A stretch of DNA of 38,040 nt, taken from the NCBI GenBank assembly GCA_002311345.1, contig DCAA01000021.1:17713-55752 (forward strand). Reading direction: 5' to 3'. This DNA is from Planctomycetes bacterium UBA1146 (GTDB taxonomy: Bacteria > Planctomycetota > UBA8108 > UBA1146). The notes beneath the pieces are model-generated. The model did no database searches. It was given only the letters and a program-made list of their open reading frames with translations, and was not told where the DNA came from. This document shows, piece after piece, positions 33,310 to 38,040 of this stretch (positions are counted from its first letter, which is position 1; every line of letters begins with the position of its first letter). The translations under genes were made by a program, and so were the position numbers.

Positions 33310-35259
33310 TTGAGGATCGGAGTCGACAGCGGCGGTACTTTTACCGACATCGTCATCGATTCAGCAGACGGTGTCGTGTTGAGGAAGGTGCCCTCGACTC
33401 CCGATGATCCGGCGAGAGCCATCCTCGCTGCGCTCGACTCCCTGACCCCCGATGAGGTGATCCATGGCTCCACCGTGGCCACTAACGCGCTTCTGGAGAG
33501 GCAGCTGGCACGAGCTGCCTTCGTCACCAATCGTGGTTTTGTCGACTTGCTCGACATCGGCCGCCAACGGCGACCTGCAATCTACGATCTCCATCCGGAT
33601 CCTGTTCCTGCGTTGATTCCTGGCGCAGATCGATTTGAGATCTCCGGGAGACTCGGACCGGGCGGGGAGATTCTCGAGGAAATCGATGACGAAGAGTTAG
33701 TTCGCCTGGGCGAACTAATCGGTGCGCAAGGGTTCGAGGCGGTAGCGGTGGGGCTTCTTCATAGCACCGAACAGGGTGCTCACGAGCAGCGGGTGCGCGA
33801 GTTGCTGGCCGTAACGGGAATCCCGGTGATCATCTCCCGAGAAGTTGCTGCCGAACCACGGGAATGGGAGCGGTTCACCACCGCGTGCGCCAGCGCCTGC
33901 CTGACTCCGGTGATGGAACGTTATCTCCAACGACTGGCCGCTGGACTCTCTCCCGCGCGTCTCAAGTTGATGGATTCCGCTGGCGCTGCGGTGCCGTGGC
34001 AACGGCTATCGTGCCGACCCGTGCGGACCATTCTTTCGGGGCCTGCCGGTGGTGTGGTGGCTGCGGCTGCCCGCAGCGGTTCCGGTGCGGCGATCGCCCT
34101 CGATATGGGGGGGACCAGTACCGATGTGACGCTGGTCGGGGGCGACCAGACAGTGGCGAGAAATCGACGCTCCATCATCGGAGGCGTCCCGTTGTCGGTG
34201 CCTCTGCTGGATGTCCATACCGTTGGGGCTGGCGGAGGGTCTCTTGCCTGGGTCGATGCCGGAGGAGCCCTGCGAGTCGGTCCTCGCAGCGCAGGTGCTG
34301 ATCCAGGCCCTGCTGCCTATGGCCGGGGGGGAGTCGGGGCGACGGTGACCGATGCCCATCTCGTGCTGGGGCGACTACCCGAAGACTTGCAACTTGGAGC
34401 AACACTCTCTCTCGATCTGGGTGCAGCACGCGAGGCGGTCAGCACCATCGCCCGGCAATTGCATATGACGATCGAGCAAACCGCAGCAGGCATCATCGAA
34501 GTGGTCGATGCGGAGATGGAGCGTGCGATTCGGAGAGTGAGTCAGGAACGAGGGGTGGATCCACGCGGGATGGCGATGGTCTGTTTCGGCGGGGCGGGTG
34601 GACTGCATGCGGTCTCTCTGGCTCGTAGTTGCGGAATGGGGCAAATCCGCTTGCCGGCTGCAGCAGGAGTATTGAGCGCCATCGGAATGCTGGAAGCGCC
34701 CTGGGGTGAGGAGCTCGAAGAAGTGCTCCTCGAGACGATCGATTCTGGATTCGACGAGCGTCTGCAGGTGATGGAACAGCAACTGGCAAGTGTGGCCAGA
34801 GGCCGGATCAAAGAAGCTGGTGGTGATGATGAGCAGGCCCGGATCGAGATGACTCTCAGGGCGCGCCATGCTGGACAGTCCCATGATATGGAATATTCTC
34901 CCGGGGCTTCGGCGGAGGAGGGGTTTCGTGAGCTGTACCAGCAACGCTATGGCTATCGGATGCCAGAACGCGATGTCGAGGCGGTAGCGATCCGAGTCTC
35001 GGCGACCCTCGCCCCGGCGGGGGAACTACAGGCTCCGGCCGAAATACAAGGTCCAGCCACCACCACCCGGGTCATCGTCGAGGCCGGCGCGGAGGCGATA
35101 ACGGTCCCGAGGGTGCACCATGGCTCCATCAGTGGCTCGGAGACTCTGGAAGGGCCAGCTCTGGTGATCTCTTCGACCACCACCTTGTGGTTGCCGGAGG
35201 GTTCGAGGTTGCGCGCCGATGGGGATGGAACCCTGATCATCGACCCGGGCACTCCGTGA
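33310..35259 (+). CDS. Hydantoinase/oxoprolinase A subunit (HyuA family)
   Basis: A 649-aa ATP-dependent amidohydrolase subunit. The N-terminal domain begins RIGVDSGGTFTDIV, the acetate-kinase-like phosphate loop, with HGSTVATNALLER next. The core has ILSGPAGGVVAAA, ALDMGGTSTDVTLV and HTVGAGGGSLAWVD, all family signatures, then GADPGPAAYGRGG and CFGGAGGLHA. Relatives hydrolyse hydantoins or 5-oxoproline, or carboxylate acetone, usually with a B subunit. No HyuB follows; lspA converges instead. A TTG start at 33310 with GGGAGG five bases upstream gives the conserved N-terminus; an upstream in-frame start at 33262 does not fit. The substrate cannot be named. Confidence 0.9.
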   Translation: MRIGVDSGGTFTDIVIDSADGVVLRKVPSTPDDPARAILAALDSLTPDEVIHGSTVATNALLERQLARAAFVTNRGFVDLLDIGRQRRPAIYDLHPDPVPALIPGADRFEISGRLGPGGEILEEIDDEELVRLGELIGAQGFEAVAVGLLHSTEQGAHEQRVRELLAVTGIPVIISREVAAEPREWERFTTACASACLTPVMERYLQRLAAGLSPARLKLMDSAGAAVPWQRLSCRPVRTILSGPAGGVVAAAARSGSGAAIALDMGGTSTDVTLVGGDQTVARNRRSIIGGVPLSVPLLDVHTVGAGGGSLAWVDAGGALRVGPRSAGADPGPAAYGRGGVGATVTDAHLVLGRLPEDLQLGATLSLDLGAAREAVSTIARQLHMTIEQTAAGIIEVVDAEMERAIRRVSQERGVDPRGMAMVCFGGAGGLHAVSLARSCGMGQIRLPAAAGVLSAIGMLEAPWGEELEEVLLETIDSGFDERLQVMEQQLASVARGRIKEAGGDDEQARIEMTLRARHAGQSHDMEYSPGASAEEGFRELYQQRYGYRMPERDVEAVAIRVSATLAPAGELQAPAEIQGPATTTRVIVEAGAEAITVPRVHHGSISGSETLEGPALVISSTTTLWLPEGSRLRADGDGTLIIDPGTP

Positions 35260-35304
35260 ACCCTTTGCGGGGACTCCTGCGTTTCGCCAGTTTGCTCCCG
35301 TTGC

Positions 35305-35910
35305 TCAGCCGCCACTGGTGGTGCGAGCGTTACGCGAGAGATTCCATTCCCGTAGCAGGATGAGGGCGACACCACACACGATGGCGCTGTCGGCGATGTT
35401 GAAATTGGGCCAGACCCATTCTTGCTCTCCGATCATGATGGAGCAGCGGATGAAATCTCGCACTCCCCCATAGAGCAGCCGGTCATACAGGTTGCCGAGT
35501 GCACCAGATGCGATGAATGCCAGCGACAGGACCAGCGAGATCGAGCGATGCGGCGCCTTCAGCACCACGTATGCGCAGATGGGAAAAGCTAGCGCTGAGA
35601 TCCCGATCAACAGCCAGGGCATCTGGGCGAACCAGCCGTTGAAGGCGCCCAGATTGAGCGCCGCCTCCAGGGCGAGTCCGGGAAACAAGGGGTACGCATC
35701 TGACGCTGTGACTGCCGGTGTTCCATCGGGAGCGGTAAAAATCGAAGCTCCCAGGAACTTGAAGGTGGCGTATTTCGTCGATAAGTCAGCAGTCAGAATT
35801 GCTCCTATGGTCGTCAGGAACAACAGTCCGGCACGCGGGCGATCCAGCCCGGCTTCCAGGGGAGCTTCTGGCTGTTTTTCTTCAGGGGCCTGTTGCGGTT
35901 GGTCGCTCAT
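35305..35910 (-). CDS. lspA: Lipoprotein signal peptidase (signal peptidase II)
   Basis: LspA cleaves the signal peptide of lipoproteins at the Cys in the inner membrane. The 201-aa protein has four membrane segments and the family motifs: ADLSTKYA in the first, NLGAFNGWF, SGALGNLYDRLLYGGVRDFI with catalytic Asp152, and NFNIADSAI with catalytic Asp174. It is longer than usual (~160 aa) because of a Pro/Glu-rich N-terminal extension of about 28 residues and a longer loop after the first helix (APDGTPAVTASDAY). It could process the two lipoproteins encoded nearby, though all bacterial lipoproteins are substrates. Confidence 0.95.
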   Translation of the reverse strand: MSDQPQQAPEEKQPEAPLEAGLDRPRAGLLFLTTIGAILTADLSTKYATFKFLGASIFTAPDGTPAVTASDAYPLFPGLALEAALNLGAFNGWFAQMPWLLIGISALAFPICAYVVLKAPHRSISLVLSLAFIASGALGNLYDRLLYGGVRDFIRCSIMIGEQEWVWPNFNIADSAIVCGVALILLREWNLSRNARTTSGG

Positions 35911-35952
35911 GGGGACATCGCAACCCGGAACGGGTCGCTTGTCGAGAGATCT

Positions 35953-36336
35953 TCAGCGACTCACCAGTTCCTGGTGATAGCGAGTCGCTTCCGCAAGCAC
36001 AGCCTCGCGCAGTTCTTCCCCTTCCAGGGCGGACTCCTTGAAGAAGAGGTCAAAGTGCTCGATGGCCCGATAGAGGGGCATCGAGTCCATCGAAACGCTA
36101 CGTAGAAACGCCCCGGTTTTTTGCAGCACCTGCCGGATCAGATGCGGCAGCAGCACTCCCTGGGTGGCGAGGCTGTAGCCGTAGATGAGTGTGGCGGCCT
36201 GCAGTTCCGGCTCACACTCCTCCTGCATCATTCGCGATACGAGATCGCCGGGGCGATCGATCTGTAGCGATTCCCGTTTGCTCTGGAGGACCAGTATCCC
36301 GTCGATTCCGCCATTCCAGTGGATGTCTTCGATCAC
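35953..36336 (-). CDS. Small helical protein of unknown function
   Basis: A 127-aa protein I do not recognise. After a short beta-like start (EDIHWNGGIDGILVLQSKRES) it is predicted mostly helical: RPGDLVSRMMQEECEPELQA, PHLIRQVLQKTGAFLRSV, YRAIEHFDLFF, GEELREAVLAEATRYHQEL. It is cytoplasmic by sequence, with no membrane segment. The GTG at 36336 has AAAGGAG six bases upstream; a TTG one codon earlier is less likely. It lies 42 bases upstream of lspA on the same strand and may be cotranscribed with it. Confidence 0.65.
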   Translation of the reverse strand: MIEDIHWNGGIDGILVLQSKRESLQIDRPGDLVSRMMQEECEPELQAATLIYGYSLATQGVLLPHLIRQVLQKTGAFLRSVSMDSMPLYRAIEHFDLFFKESALEGEELREAVLAEATRYHQELVSR

Positions 36337-36479
36337 CAAGGGCTCCTTTTTCTTCGATCAGACAGGTGATGTGGCCGCGCTTCCTTGATTCTGGCGGACA
36401 CTCGACAGAGAGTGGTTCCGTTGCAAGATCAGGCGTTGCCCTGGACCCGAAGGAGATACGTTGCACGAGGCTCTTCTGG

Positions 36480-37790
36480 ATGGCTAGCGAGAATTATCCC
36501 CAAAACTCCATCACCGGCAGGCTCGAGTCAGCTCCGACGATGGCGGCGTTCGTCGCGGTCTTTTCCTCCTTCTGCGTTTACTTCTGCATGTATGCCTTCA
36601 GAAAGCCGTTCGCCGCTGCTGGCTGGGGCGACGAGATGGTCGGCGGCCTGACCCTGAAGTCGGCACTCGTCATCGGCCAACTACTCGGATACACCACGGC
36701 CAAGTTCATCAGCATCAAGGTGTGTTCCGAACTGCGTCGTCAGCATCGTGCACCATTCCTCGCCGGGTTGATCGTGTTTGCTGAACTGGCGCTGTTGTTG
36801 CTGGCGTTTGGTTCCTCGAGCTGGCAAGTCGTCGCCATGTTCCTCAACGGGCTGGCTCTCGGATCGGTATGGGGGGTGGTTACTCGGTACCTGGAGGGAC
36901 GACGCACTTCGGAGTTGTTGCTGGCGGGCCTCTCTTGCTCCTTCATCATCGCCAGCGGCATCGTCAAGGATGTCGGGCGTTGGCTGATGACCCAGGGAGT
37001 CTCCGAGGCATGGATGCCGTTTGTGACGGGCCTCATCTTCTTGGCACCGTTTCTGTTCTTCTTGTGGTTGCTCGATAAGATTCCAGATCCCGACAAAAGA
37101 GATGAACTGGATCGAAACGAGCGGACCCCGATGGCGGGAGAGGGGAGAAAGCGGTTCTTTTTCGAGTTCTTGCCGGGCATGGTCCTACTTCTGGGTGGGT
37201 ATCTGCTGCTGACCGTCTATCGCGATTACCGCGACAACTTCGGCGTCGAGATCTTCGCCGGTCTCGGATACGCCGAAACGCCGGCGATCTTCTCCCGTTC
37301 GGAGTTATGGGTTGCCTTCGGGGTGCTGGCAACCCTGGTGACGCTAACGTTGGTTCGAGATCATCGTCGCGGCCTCATCTGTTCCTTTGGTCTGTTGCTG
37401 CTGGGGACCACGATGCTGGGAGTATCGGTGCCCCTCTTCGATGCCGGAAAGATCGACGGCTTGCAGTGGATGGTGATGGTGGGACTCGGTGCCTATCTCG
37501 CCTATGTCCCCTTCGGGTCGTTACTCTTTGAGCGAGTGATGGCGGCAACGCGCTTTCCGGGCACGGCGGTTTTCACCATCTGTCTCGCCGATGCGGTCGG
37601 ATACACCGGCAGTGTCGGCATGATGGTAGGCAAGGATTTGTTGGCTGGAGATATGGAACCCTTGGTCTTCTTCCGCAAAATGACCATCTGGTTTTCCATC
37701 GGGACCACCCTCTTCTTCATCGGCGGTGGGATCTACTTCCTGCGACGGTTGCGGGCCATCCCACCCATCCCCGAATCATCGGTGGCCTAG
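36480..37790 (+). CDS. DUF5690 family membrane protein, transporter-like
   Basis: A 436-aa integral membrane protein with about 12 hydrophobic segments, in the manner of major-facilitator transporters. The N-terminal segment FCVYFCMYAFRKPFAAAGW and LVIGQLLGYTTAKFISIKV match what I recall of the DUF5690 family found in Planctomycetota and Bacteroidota. Charged loops (DKIPDPDKRDELDRNERT between halves) separate two bundles. The substrate is unknown. The ATG at 36480 is preceded only by a weak site; a stronger AGGAG lies farther up but leads to a TTG in another frame. The downstream spermidine-synthase-like gene is 26 bases away and probably cotranscribed. Confidence 0.82.
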   Translation: MASENYPQNSITGRLESAPTMAAFVAVFSSFCVYFCMYAFRKPFAAAGWGDEMVGGLTLKSALVIGQLLGYTTAKFISIKVCSELRRQHRAPFLAGLIVFAELALLLLAFGSSSWQVVAMFLNGLALGSVWGVVTRYLEGRRTSELLLAGLSCSFIIASGIVKDVGRWLMTQGVSEAWMPFVTGLIFLAPFLFFLWLLDKIPDPDKRDELDRNERTPMAGEGRKRFFFEFLPGMVLLLGGYLLLTVYRDYRDNFGVEIFAGLGYAETPAIFSRSELWVAFGVLATLVTLTLVRDHRRGLICSFGLLLLGTTMLGVSVPLFDAGKIDGLQWMVMVGLGAYLAYVPFGSLLFERVMAATRFPGTAVFTICLADAVGYTGSVGMMVGKDLLAGDMEPLVFFRKMTIWFSIGTTLFFIGGGIYFLRRLRAIPPIPESSVA

Positions 37791-37816
37791 TCGGCCCAGG
37801 CGGAGAGAGGTACAGC

Positions 37817-38040
37817 GTGGCTTCAGAACTCGAAATACTCGCCTACGAAGAAACACCGCTGGGCATCCTGTGTTTGCGACGTCGGGAGTTGCTGTCGATG
37901 CCGGGTATGGTTGTCACCGAAGTCACGCTCAACCATGAATTTTTGATGTCGAGCTACCACACCGATTCGGAAAAGGCGCTGGCTCGGTTCGGTGTCGAGA
38001 TGCATGGAGGCAAGGGACTGAAGGTTCTGATCGGCGGGCT
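37817..38040 (+). CDS. Spermidine synthase-like protein (partial, runs off the right edge)
   Basis: The first 74 codons are visible. The beta-rich start (ELEILAYEETPLGILCLRRRE), then HEFLMSSYHTDSEKALARFGVE and the beginning of a nucleotide-binding strand (LKVLIGGL), resemble the N-terminal part of spermidine-synthase-like methyltransferase-fold proteins. These use decarboxylated SAM, or SAM in non-synthase relatives. The GTG at 37817 has GAGAGAGG about six bases upstream. The catalytic half lies outside the window, so the activity cannot be judged. Confidence 0.6.
   Translation, partial: MASELEILAYEETPLGILCLRRRELLSMPGMVVTEVTLNHEFLMSSYHTDSEKALARFGVEMHGGKGLKVLIGG

Overview
The window is a chromosomal, GC-rich, densely coding piece of a bacterium and looks like the neighbourhood of the replication origin. 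The best guess for the organism is a marine Planctomycetota or a close relative. This is inference from several signs: a secreted protein ending in two dockerin-like repeats of the GDxNxDxxxxIADxxxLL type followed by a Cys/Pro/Asp-rich tail, DciA (DUF721) in place of recF, a bacterial XPB helicase with its partner, a DUF5690 membrane protein, and a ribosomal protein L31 with a long Ala/Lys/Glu tail. No sequence search was possible.

Left arm (1-11.4 kb). The genes are bL31 (type B, running off the left edge), an FHA-GAF-class III nucleotide cyclase, the proteostasis operon tig-clpP-clpX on the minus strand, a secreted class-C-type serine hydrolase, tRNA-Gly(GCC), the dockerin-repeat protein, a one-chain STAS/receiver-like/HATPase regulator, a FabZ-like dehydratase and tRNA-Ser(GCU). 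Most of these are on the minus strand.

Replication core (11.4-22.9 kb). The order is dnaA, an L-galactose-dehydrogenase-like aldo/keto reductase, a 671-bp non-coding gap, dnaN, dciA, gyrB, panB, panE, gyrA, all on the plus strand. The gap holds one perfect DnaA box, three weaker ones, an AT-rich stretch and then a run of hairpins before dnaN. With the change of strand bias this makes it the oriC candidate. DnaA (initiator), DnaN (clamp), DciA (helicase loader) and gyrase act together in replication. panB-panE (pantothenate and CoA synthesis) sits between the two gyrase subunits.

Right arm (23.3-38 kb). First comes a tightly coupled three-gene unit: XPB helicase, a Helic_C_3-like partner and an unrecognised 229-aa protein. 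After it come a mini receiver-like protein, an MscS channel and a YjbQ-family protein on minus, a TolB-like lipoprotein on plus, a TPR/SPOR lipoprotein coupled to a membrane-anchored carboxypeptidase-regulatory-like repeat protein on minus, an orphan hydantoinase A subunit on plus, lspA and a small unknown protein on minus, a DUF5690 transporter-like protein, and the start of a spermidine-synthase-like gene that runs off the right edge.

No transposase, integrase, CRISPR array or phage gene was seen. The points most worth a second look are the STAS-receiver-HATPase fusion, the XPB operon with its unknown third gene, the origin region with its structured dnaN leader, and a recurring pattern of hairpins without U-tracts just after stop codons.
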